Shown: piece after piece, positions 1-5,122 of the stretch | Layout of the letters: each line of letters begins with the position of its first letter | Numbering within the stretch: position 1 is the stretch's first letter | NCBI GenBank assembly: GCA_031406795.1 | Contig: JANOHV010000126.1 | Span: 1-8,912, forward strand | DNA length: 8,912 nt | Direction of reading: 5' to 3' | DNA from: DATDCY01 sp031406795 [NCBI: Candidatus Rokuibacteriota bacterium] | Lineage (GTDB): Bacteria > JAUVQV01 | The notes under the pieces: model-generated | Told to the model about the DNA's origin: nothing | The model's database searches: none | The model's input: only the letters and a program-made list of their open reading frames with translations | Translations under genes and position numbers: made by a program

Positions 1-71
1 GATCCGGGCCGGCGGCGCAGACGCACGACCGAAGGGACGCCCCCGCCGCCTCGCGCACGGGAACAGCCGTC

Positions 72-100
72 TTGCTCTTTGCACGGTGGTCGGGGATACT
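72..100 (+). promoter_or_regulatory. Weak candidate promoter upstream of msbA
   Basis: TTGCTC (72-77) and GATACT (95-100) are separated by 17 bp and match the sigma-70 boxes at 3/6 and 4/6. If used, transcription would begin only a few bases before the ATG at 112, giving an almost leaderless mRNA, which fits the lack of a clear ribosome binding site there. The match is weak and the true promoter may lie left of the window. Bases 1-71 hold no gene I can recognise; the msbA frame stays open to the left edge but shows no family resemblance before 112. Confidence 0.22.
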
Positions 101-111
101 TCCGCACTACC

Positions 112-1908
112 ATGACGAGCTCTGAAAACCTGCCCGAGGACGAACGCAAACGCCGGACCTACCGGCGCCTCCTCGTCTATCTGCGCCCCTACAAGGCGCG
201 CATGAGCCTCGCCGTCTTCTCGATGATGCTCTTCGGCGCCCTCGACGGCGCCATCCCGCTGCTGCTCAAACACATCTTCGACGACATCTTCCACGACCAC
301 AACCGGCGGATGCTCTGGGTGCTCGTCGGCCTCATCGTCGGCCTCGCCCTGCTGCGCGCCCCCTTCGGCTTTTTGCACCGCTACCTCTCGGCCTCGGTCG
401 GCCTGCGCGTCGTGCGCGATCTGCGCAACGACGTGCACCGCCACCTGCTGACGCTCTCGGACTCCTTCTTTGCGCGGCGTTCCAGCGGCGATCTGATGTC
501 GGGCGTCGCCGCCGACACCCTGTTCGTGCGCAACGCCCTCGTCGAGGCCTCCGTCACCATCGTGCGCGGCGGCTTTCGCGTCATCGCCCTGACCGCGGCG
601 GCGTTCTACCTCGACCCGCCGCTCGCCGCCGTGAGCCTCGTCGGGCTCCCGCTCTCGCTCTACCCGCTCTGGCGCTTCGGCATCAAGGTCCGGCGCTACA
701 GCCGCACCGGCCAGGCCCAGACCGGCGGGCTCACCGCGCTGTTGCAGGAGAGCATCCTCGGCCACCGGGTCGTGCAGGCCTTCGGCCGCGAGGCGCACGA
801 GCAACAGCGCTTCGAAGGCGAGAACGAGCGGTTGACCCGCACCTGGGAGAAGGCCGAGAAGTATGCTTCGCTGGCGTTTCCGACGACCGAGGTCTGCGCG
901 AGCGCGGCGATCGCGCTGGTGGTGATCTACGGCGGCCTCTCGGTGATCACGGGAGCCCGCCAGCAGGGCGATTTTCTGGCCTTCATCACCGGGATGTTCC
1001 TGCTCTACGACCCGCTCAAGAACCTCGGGCGGGTCCACAGCACGATCCAGATGGGCGTCGCGGCCGGCGAGCGGCTGTTCGACCTGCTGGACGCGACACC
1101 CGACATCGTCGATCGGCCGGGGGCGGTCGAGTTCCGCGCCGACAAGCCGGGGGGCTCCCGCATCGAGTATCGCGACGTCGGCTTCCATTACCCGGTCGCG
1201 CCCGGCGCAGGCGGCGAAGAGGCGGCGCCCGCGCTCGAGGGTGTCTCGTTGAGCGTCGAACCGGGACGCACGCTCGCGCTCGTCGGGATGTCCGGGGGCG
1301 GCAAGACCACGCTCGTGCATCTGCTGCCGCGCTTCTTCGATCCGACCGAGGGGGCGGTGCTTCTCGGCGGCGTCGACCTGCGCGACTACCGCGTCGCGTC
1401 GCTGCGGGCGGCGATCGCACTGGTCGGCCAGAACGCGTTTCTCTTCAACGACACGGTACGCGCCAACATCCGCTACGGGCGGCTCGAGGCGAGCGACGCC
1501 GAGGTCGAGGCGGCGGCGCGCAGCGCCAACGCCCACGAGTTCATCCTCGGGCTGCCGCAGGGCTACGACACCGGACTCGGCGAGCAGGGCCTGCGGCTCT
1601 CCGGCGGCGAGCGCGCGCGGATCGCGATCGCGCGGGCGCTGCTGAAGAATGCCCCGATCCTGATCCTCGACGAGGCGACCGCGGCGCTCGACAGCACCTC
1701 GGAGCAACTGGTCCAGGCGGCGATCGAGCGGCTGGTGCAGGGACGCACGACGCTGGTGATCGCGCACCGGCTCTCCACGGTGCGCCGCGCCGACGCCATC
1801 GCGGTGATCGAACACGGCCGGGTGGTCGAACGTGGGACCCACGAGGAGTTGATTGCGCGCTGCGGCGCCTACGAGCGTCTGCACCGCATCCAGTTCGCAG
1901 ACCGCTGA
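112..1908 (+). CDS. msbA: MsbA-like lipid A / lipid ABC exporter (TMD-NBD half-transporter)
   Basis: Inner-membrane ABC exporter half-transporter (598 aa), acting as a homodimer; in the MsbA family the substrate is lipid A-core, flipped across the inner membrane using ATP. The N-terminal half has hydrophobic stretches fitting six membrane helices (first about residues 31-53, second about 69-92, last near the FLAFITGMFLLY stretch). The C-terminal ATPase domain is complete: Walker A GMSGGGKTT at 392-400 with K398, Q-loop VGQNAFLF, signature LSGGE at 496-500, Walker B ILILDE with D520/E521, D-loop AALD, and H-loop AHRLST with H552. Length is close to the usual 580-600. The ATG at 112 is preferred because the TYRRLLVYLRPYK stretch then falls near the N terminus as in relatives; an in-frame TTG at 79 would add 11 unconvincing residues. 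No strong Shine-Dalgarno precedes 112. MsbA is the best fit, but another lipid or drug exporter of the same subfamily cannot be excluded because no lipid A or tetraacyldisaccharide kinase gene is visible alongside. Confidence 0.88.
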   Translation: MTSSENLPEDERKRRTYRRLLVYLRPYKARMSLAVFSMMLFGALDGAIPLLLKHIFDDIFHDHNRRMLWVLVGLIVGLALLRAPFGFLHRYLSASVGLRVVRDLRNDVHRHLLTLSDSFFARRSSGDLMSGVAADTLFVRNALVEASVTIVRGGFRVIALTAAAFYLDPPLAAVSLVGLPLSLYPLWRFGIKVRRYSRTGQAQTGGLTALLQESILGHRVVQAFGREAHEQQRFEGENERLTRTWEKAEKYASLAFPTTEVCASAAIALVVIYGGLSVITGARQQGDFLAFITGMFLLYDPLKNLGRVHSTIQMGVAAGERLFDLLDATPDIVDRPGAVEFRADKPGGSRIEYRDVGFHYPVAPGAGGEEAAPALEGVSLSVEPGRTLALVGMSGGGKTTLVHLLPRFFDPTEGAVLLGGVDLRDYRVASLRAAIALVGQNAFLFNDTVRANIRYGRLEASDAEVEAAARSANAHEFILGLPQGYDTGLGEQGLRLSGGERARIAIARALLKNAPILILDEATAALDSTSEQLVQAAIERLVQGRTTLVIAHRLSTVRRADAIAVIEHGRVVERGTHEELIARCGAYERLHRIQFADR

Positions 1909-1921
1909 ACAGGGCCCGCCT

Positions 1922-1938
1922 GCGACGTCAGGCGTCGC
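1922..1938. terminator. Small stem-loop between convergent msbA and fmdB-like gene
   Basis: GCGACG (1922-1927) and CGTCGC (1933-1938) form a perfect 6-bp stem around the loop TCAGG, which contains the stop codon of the minus-strand gene. It sits in the 19-bp convergent gap and could help end both transcripts, but there is no T-tract on either side, so it is not a standard intrinsic terminator. Confidence 0.25.
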
Positions 1939-2281
1939 CCTCGTCGTCCGCGGGCATCTCGCCGGCTTCCATGCGATCGAGCATATCCGCGTCCTCTCCC
2001 TCGAGCGGCTCTCCGGTCTGCTCGCTCATCTTGCGCATCAGCCGCGCCATCCCGCGCGGGTCGTTCTCGTCCAGCCCCCCCAGCGACGAGTCGTCCGCAA
2101 GCGATTCCAGGCGCCGCTCCTCGGATTTCGGGCTGGAGAAGCGCGACATCAACCGGGCCAGGCCCGTCGCCCCGCAGGCCGGACAGGCCAGCGAGTGCTC
2201 CTCGGCGGCGGCGGGAAGGCGCAGCCAGATGTGGCTGGTTTTTCTCTGGCAGGCGGTGCAGCGGTATTCGTAGATCGGCAT
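1928..2281 (-). CDS. FmdB family zinc-ribbon protein
   Basis: Small (117 aa) FmdB-type putative regulatory zinc-ribbon protein. The N terminus MPIYEYRC is the family hallmark; two pairs of cysteines, C8-x2-C11 and C33-x2-C36, would bind one zinc. After the ribbon the chain is polar and acidic, with a segment GMARLMRKMSEQTGEPL followed by DMLDRMEAGE and an acidic end, a tail seen in the longer members of this family. Family members are annotated as regulators by old association with fmd (formamidase) genes; the molecular role is not established. The start is secure: GGAGGG lies 4 nt upstream of the ATG (plus-strand positions 2286-2291). It is divergent from the PP-loop gene (136-bp shared leader) and convergent with msbA. 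A link with the RNA-thiolation gene next door is only suggested by position. Confidence 0.9.
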   Translation of the reverse strand: MPIYEYRCTACQRKTSHIWLRLPAAAEEHSLACPACGATGLARLMSRFSSPKSEERRLESLADDSSLGGLDENDPRGMARLMRKMSEQTGEPLEGEDADMLDRMEAGEMPADDEGDA

Positions 2282-2294
2282 CGTGCCCTCCGTT

Positions 2295-2322
2295 CCCGTT
2301 CAGGCTGCGGGGTCCTGACGCT
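2295..2322 (-). repeat. Left copy of a 28-bp repeat (inverted relative to 3513-3540)
   Basis: Read on the minus strand this segment matches plus-strand 3513-3540 at 27 of 28 positions; the only mismatch is 2302 against 3533. The perfect core of 20 bases is 2303-2322, beginning GGCTGCGGGG on the plus strand. The match stops sharply at both ends. It lies between the predicted fmdB-like promoter and that gene's ribosome binding site, so it would be in the mRNA leader if the promoter is right. Confidence 0.85.
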
Positions 2323-2333
2323 TCAGCAGGGCA

Positions 2334-2364
2334 ATTCTACGCCAGAAGCCGCGCACGGTGTCAA
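2334..2364 (-). promoter_or_regulatory. Candidate sigma-70 promoter for the fmdB-like gene
   Basis: On the minus strand a perfect TTGACA (plus positions 2359-2364) is followed after 19 bp by TAGAAT (plus 2334-2339), five of six matches to the -10 consensus. The spacer is 2 bp longer than ideal. Transcription would start near 2327, giving a leader of about 45 nt that includes the 28-bp repeat before the GGAGGG ribosome binding site. Confidence 0.5.
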
Positions 2365-2387
2365 TCGCGGGCCGTTTCTGTTTCAAT
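2358..2387 (+). promoter_or_regulatory. Weak candidate promoter for the PP-loop gene
   Basis: GTGTCA (2358-2363) and TTCAAT (2382-2387), 18 bp apart, each match the sigma-70 boxes at 4/6. The -35 overlaps the opposite-strand -35 of the fmdB-like promoter, so the two divergent promoters would compete if both are real. The evidence is only the box match and position about 30 bp before the start codon. Confidence 0.25.
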
Positions 2388-2417
2388 GGCCGTCCACCGA
2401 GGGCGAGGAGCGCGATG

Positions 2418-3404
2418 ATGACTGGGGCAAAGGCGGTGCGCGGGCTCGGCCTGATCAGCGGCGGGCTCGACAGCATGCTCGCGGCGCGGCTGCTCATGGA
2501 ACAGGGCGTGGCCGTCACCGGCATCGCGTTCGTCACCCCGTTCTTCGGCTCCAGGAACGCCGAACTCGCGGCCGCCCGGGTCGGCTTCCCGCTGCTCGTG
2601 CGCGACATCACCGCGCCGCACCTGGCGATGGTCAAGAACCCGCCGAGCGGCTACGGATCGCGGATGAACCCCTGCATCGACTGCCACGCGCTGATGCTCG
2701 TCAGCGCCGGAACGATCATGGACGCCGAGGGGTTCGACTTTCTCTTCACCGGGGAGGTGCTCAATGAGCGGCCGATGTCGCAGAGCCTGCGCTCGCTCAA
2801 CCGCGTGGCGAACCTCTCCGGCCGCCCGGGCCACGTCCTGCGCCCGCTGTCGGCGCGGCGCTTGAAGGAGACGATCGTCGAGCGCGAAGGCAAGGTCGAC
2901 CGGACGCGGCTGCTCAACCTGGAGGGGCGCTCGCGCCGCCGCCAGTTCGAACTGGCGCGGCAGTGGGGGATCACCGACTACCCGAACCCGGCCGGCGGGT
3001 GTCTGCTCACCGACCCGGGGTTCTCGCGCCGCCTCAAGGACCTGCTCGACCACGGCCCCGACGCCGACCCGCACGACCTGGAGCTGCTGAAAATCGGCCG
3101 ACAGTTCCGCATCAGGGAGGGGGTGAAGGCCGCCGCGGGGCGCAACGTCGCGGACAACCAGGCGCTCACCGCGCTGCGCGGCCCCGGCGATCTGCTGCTG
3201 CGCACCGGGGGCGTCCCCGGCCCGGTGATGATCATCTCGGGGGCCGCCAACGAGGCCGACGTCGCGCTCGCCGCCGGCATCTGCGCGCGCTACAGCGACG
3301 GGCGGGCCGGCCGCGTGCGGATCATCGTCGAGAGCGACGCCGGCACCCGCGAATTGCTCACTGAGCCCATCGCCCAGACCGAGCTGGTCGCACGACGAAT
3401 CTGA
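2418..3404 (+). CDS. PP-loop tRNA/RNA thiolation-type enzyme with NFACT-R-like C-terminal domain
   Basis: Predicted cytoplasmic ATP pyrophosphatase (328 aa) of the PP-loop superfamily, the group that adenylates RNA bases for sulfur transfer (ThiI, MnmA, TtcA, TtuA). The PP-loop SGGLDS is at residues 14-19. NPCIDCH (84-90) supplies C86 and C89, TGEVLNERPMSQ follows at 111-122, and PAGGCLLTD supplies C195. A CxxC plus one later cysteine after a PP-loop is the layout of the [4Fe-4S]-binding TtcA/TtuA enzymes, so an Fe-S cluster is plausible here (inference). From about residue 227 the chain resembles the NFACT-R (DUF814) RNA-binding domain: GRNVADNQAL from 241, GDLLLRTGGVPGP from 257, and an alanine-rich helix ending YSD at 292-294. 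ThiI's THUMP and rhodanese domains are absent. Start: AGGAG at 2406-2410 lies 7 nt before the ATG at 2418 and 4 nt before the adjacent ATG at 2415; the upstream GTG at 2358 lacks such a site. Relatives are often annotated as tRNA methyltransferase or ThiI-like; the RNA target is unknown. Confidence 0.82.
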   Translation: MTGAKAVRGLGLISGGLDSMLAARLLMEQGVAVTGIAFVTPFFGSRNAELAAARVGFPLLVRDITAPHLAMVKNPPSGYGSRMNPCIDCHALMLVSAGTIMDAEGFDFLFTGEVLNERPMSQSLRSLNRVANLSGRPGHVLRPLSARRLKETIVEREGKVDRTRLLNLEGRSRRRQFELARQWGITDYPNPAGGCLLTDPGFSRRLKDLLDHGPDADPHDLELLKIGRQFRIREGVKAAAGRNVADNQALTALRGPGDLLLRTGGVPGPVMIISGAANEADVALAAGICARYSDGRAGRVRIIVESDAGTRELLTEPIAQTELVARRI

Positions 3405-3470
3405 CAGACCGCTTTCACCGAGTAGTTCGTCCCCGACAACGTACTTGGCGGAGGGGTGGCGCGGAGGGGA

Positions 3471-3509
3471 GGTCTCCATCGGCGGAACGAAGTGAGCACG
3501 ATGGAGGTC
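3471..3509. other. Stem-loop inside the intergenic repeat element
   Basis: GGTCTCCATCG (3471-3481) pairs with CGATGGAGGTC (3499-3509): 8 contiguous Watson-Crick pairs (CTCCATCG core), then two G-T wobbles and a final G-C pair, closing a 17-nt loop. There is no following T-run, so a terminator is unlikely; it may fold in RNA from either strand or serve as a protein site in DNA. Confidence 0.5.
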
Positions 3510-3512
3510 CGC

Positions 3513-3540
3513 AGCGTCAGGACCCCGCAGCCAGAACGGG
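3513..3540 (+). repeat. Right copy of the 28-bp repeat (inverted relative to 2295-2322)
   Basis: Reverse complement of 2295-2322 with one mismatch (3533). The perfect core is 3513-3532, ending ACCCCGCAGCC. It ends 17 bp before the TTGACA box of the fumarase promoter. Relative to the downstream gene it has the same orientation as the left copy has toward the fmdB-like gene. Confidence 0.85.
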
Positions 3541-3557
3541 GCAAGCCGGGCCGATCC

Positions 3558-3586
3558 TTGACAGGCTCCGCGGCGGAGTGCATCAT
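3558..3586 (+). promoter_or_regulatory. Candidate sigma-70 promoter of the fumarase operon
   Basis: A perfect TTGACA (3558-3563) and CATCAT (3581-3586, 4/6) are separated by the ideal 17 bp. The stretch 3581-3626 is distinctly AT-richer than the surrounding DNA, as expected for a promoter and leader in a high-GC genome. Predicted start is near 3593, leaving about 58 nt of leader before the GTG start. A small CTCCG/CGGAG inverted repeat lies in the spacer. Confidence 0.5.
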
Positions 3587-3650
3587 TTTAAGCGACGTTG
3601 AAACAATTTTCTCCCGCGAATCAACGGGTTAACGACGAGAAGGAGAAGGC

Positions 3651-4496
3651 GTGAGAGAACTCGACGCCGCAGTGGTCACTGAAAACGTCGCCCGCCTGTT
3701 CGTCGAGGCCAACACGTTGCTCGGCGACGACATCGTCTCGACGTTCAGGAGTTGCCTGAAGTCCGAAACCTCGCCCACCGGGCGTGACGTCATCAGTCAG
3801 TTGCTCGAGAACGCCGAACTGGCCCGCGATTCCGGCGTGCCGCTCTGCCAGGACACCGGGCTGGCCGTCGTCTTCCTGGAGATCGGCCAGGACCTGCACA
3901 TCACCGGCGGCGACCTGTACGAAGGGGTCCACGAAGGCGTCCGCAAGGGGTGCGCCGAGGGGTATCTGCGCGCCTCAGTCGTCTCCCCGCCGCTCGGCAG
4001 GCGCGTCAACACCGGCGACAACACGCCGGCGATCATCCACACGAGCATCGTGCCCGGGGACCGGCTGCGGATCGTGGTCGCGCCCAAGGGCGGCGGCAGC
4101 GAGAACACGAGCGCCGTGCGGATGCTCCGGCCGGCCGACGGGCGCGAGGGGGTGAAGCAGTTCATCCTCGACACCGTCGCCAAGGCCGGGCCGAACCCCT
4201 GCCCGCCGATCGTGGTCGGCGTCGGCATCGGGGGCACCTTCGAGCTGTGCGCGCTGTTGGCCAAGAAGGCGCTGCTGCGCCGGCTCGGCGAATCCCACCC
4301 CGAACCCGATTTTGCCGCGCTCGAGGGCGAACTGCTCGAGGCCGTCAACCGCCTCGGGACCGGCCCGGCCGGGCTCGGCGGCAATGTCACGGCCCTGGCG
4401 GTGCACGTGGAGACCCACCCCTGCCACATCGCGAGCCTGCCGGTCGCCGTGAACATCAACTGTCACTCGCATCGACACAAGGAGGCGCTGCTGTGA
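3651..4496 (+). CDS. Class I (Fe-S) fumarate hydratase alpha subunit
   Basis: Catalytic/Fe-S subunit (281 aa) of a two-subunit class I hydro-lyase that interconverts fumarate and (S)-malate in the TCA cycle. Family signatures are all present: PLCQDTG with C66, PNPCPP with C184, GIGGTFE and AKKAL around 192-208, GLGGNVTALAVHVE near 240, and the closing NCHSHRH with C271. C66, C184 and C271 have the spacing of the three ligands of the [4Fe-4S] cluster in class I fumarases (inference by comparison with known members). Length is normal. The GTG start is supported by AGGAG at 3641-3645, 5 nt upstream. The stop overlaps the beta-subunit start by 4 nt. L-tartrate dehydratase (TtdA) belongs to the same family; without a tartrate transporter or regulator nearby, fumarase is the more likely role. 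As an oxygen-sensitive cluster enzyme it would suit low-oxygen growth. Confidence 0.9.
   Translation: MRELDAAVVTENVARLFVEANTLLGDDIVSTFRSCLKSETSPTGRDVISQLLENAELARDSGVPLCQDTGLAVVFLEIGQDLHITGGDLYEGVHEGVRKGCAEGYLRASVVSPPLGRRVNTGDNTPAIIHTSIVPGDRLRIVVAPKGGGSENTSAVRMLRPADGREGVKQFILDTVAKAGPNPCPPIVVGVGIGGTFELCALLAKKALLRRLGESHPEPDFAALEGELLEAVNRLGTGPAGLGGNVTALAVHVETHPCHIASLPVAVNINCHSHRHKEALL
4479..4496 (+). promoter_or_regulatory. Strong RBS and stop/start overlap coupling the fumarase subunits
   Basis: AAGGAGG at 4479-4485, inside the end of the alpha gene, lies 7 nt before the GTG at 4493. The sequence GTGA (4493-4496) joins the beta start and the alpha stop. This decides the beta start and indicates translational coupling, which would give near-equal amounts of the two subunits. 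Confidence 0.8.
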
Positions 4497-5068
4497 GCCG
4501 CGGCCACGACATTCCCGTGCGCCTCACGACGCCGCTATCGCGCTGGGACACGGAGTCCCTGCACGCCGGCGACCGCGTCCTGCTCTCGGGGGTCGTCTAC
4601 ACAGCCCGCGACGCCGCCCATGCGCGATTGATCGCGCTCCTCGAGCAGGGCGAGCCGTTGCCGTTCCCCACCGAGGGTCAGGTGCTCTATTACGTCGGGC
4701 CGACTCCCCCGCGGCCCGGCATGCCGATCGGCTCGGCCGGCCCGACGACCAGCGGCCGGATGGACCCCTACACGCCCGCGCTGCTCGCCGCGGGCATCAA
4801 GGGGTTGATCGGCAAGGGCAGGCGCTCGGCGGAAGTCCGCGACGCGCTGGCGAAACACCACGCCATCTACTTCGCGGCCACCGGGGGCGCGGGCGCGCTG
4901 CTCGCGCTGAAGATCAAGAGCGCGGAGGTGGTGGCCTGGGAGGATCTCGGCGCCGAGGCCGTGCGCCGGCTCGTCCTCGAGGAGTTCCCCCTCGTGGTGA
5001 TCAACGATGTCTTCGGCAACGATCTTTACGAGGAAGGCGCGGCCCGTTACCGCGTGGACAACCGCTGA
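4493..5068 (+). CDS. Class I (Fe-S) fumarate hydratase beta subunit
   Basis: Second subunit (191 aa) of the two-part class I fumarase; with alpha it forms the active site, corresponding to the C-terminal part of one-chain FumA/FumB. The diagnostic motif is GPTTSGRMDPY starting at G83, which in class I fumarases helps bind the dicarboxylate. Other family stretches are HAGDRVLLSGVVYTARDAAH near the N terminus, GLIGKG before residue 110, ATGGAGALLA, and the ending INDVFGNDLYEE. Length is typical for split beta subunits. The frame is open further upstream inside the alpha gene, but the GTG at 4493 with its AAGGAGG site is clearly the start. A tartrate dehydratase beta subunit (TtdB) is the alternative. 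The operon appears to end here, with 54 bp before glgB. Confidence 0.9.
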   Translation: MSRGHDIPVRLTTPLSRWDTESLHAGDRVLLSGVVYTARDAAHARLIALLEQGEPLPFPTEGQVLYYVGPTPPRPGMPIGSAGPTTSGRMDPYTPALLAAGIKGLIGKGRRSAEVRDALAKHHAIYFAATGGAGALLALKIKSAEVVAWEDLGAEAVRRLVLEEFPLVVINDVFGNDLYEEGAARYRVDNR

Positions 5069-5072
5069 CGGG

Positions 5073-5099
5073 GGGACGGCGGATCCCCGGTCCGCCCCC
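5073..5099. terminator. GC-rich stem-loop between the fumarase operon and glgB
   Basis: GGCGGA (5078-5083) pairs perfectly with TCCGCC (5091-5096) around a 7-nt loop, and GGG (5073-5075) can add pairs with CCC (5097-5099) past a 2-nt bulge. It begins just after the fumarase stop, where a terminator would be expected, but no T-run follows, so it may attenuate rather than stop transcription, or only stabilise the 3' end of the mRNA. Confidence 0.35.
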
Positions 5100-5122
5100 G
5101 CCGTGACAGGAGACGACCAACC

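Larger units (their letters stand above)
3447..3541. repeat. Noncoding repeat element with hairpin in the 3405-3650 gap
   Basis: Between the PP-loop gene and the fumarase there is no convincing gene. This part of the gap is structured: a 9-bp direct repeat GCGGAGGGG at 3448-3456 and 3461-3469; an inverted pair at 3471-3481 and 3499-3509 with an 8-bp perfect core (CTCCATCG with CGATGGAG) and a 17-nt loop; then the 28-bp repeat copy; then a 5-bp stem CCCCG (3523-3527) with CGGGG (3537-3541). The combination looks like an interspersed intergenic element rather than unique sequence. A minus-strand open frame crosses it but has no gene character. Confidence 0.5.

Noticed and set aside
1853-2767. 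A 304-codon plus-strand open frame spanning the msbA end, the fmdB-like gene and the PP-loop start
   Set aside because: It overlaps three real genes in other frames, changes composition along its length and has no recognisable motif.
2361-3479. A 372-codon minus-strand open frame opposite the PP-loop gene
   Set aside because: Low-complexity composition typical of a high-GC shadow, no RBS or family resemblance, and the plus-strand gene has clear motifs and a Shine-Dalgarno site.
2295-3540. The inverted repeats as ends of an insertion sequence or transposon carrying the PP-loop gene
   Set aside because: No target-site duplication flanks the repeats (CCTCCGTT on the left, GCAAGCCG on the right), no transposase lies inside, and the left repeat is located within the leader of an intact neighbouring gene.
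3290-3586. A 98-codon minus-strand open frame over the end of the PP-loop gene and the repeat element
   Set aside because: Its apparent protein comes from the repeat sequence and the antisense of the PP-loop gene; start context and composition do not support a gene.
3596-3626. CGTTG ... CAACG inverted pair in the fumarase leader as an FNR, CRP or other operator
   Set aside because: Only 5 bp long with a 21-nt spacing and no match to the TTGAT-N4-ATCAA or CRP-type pattern; likely chance in an AT-richer leader.
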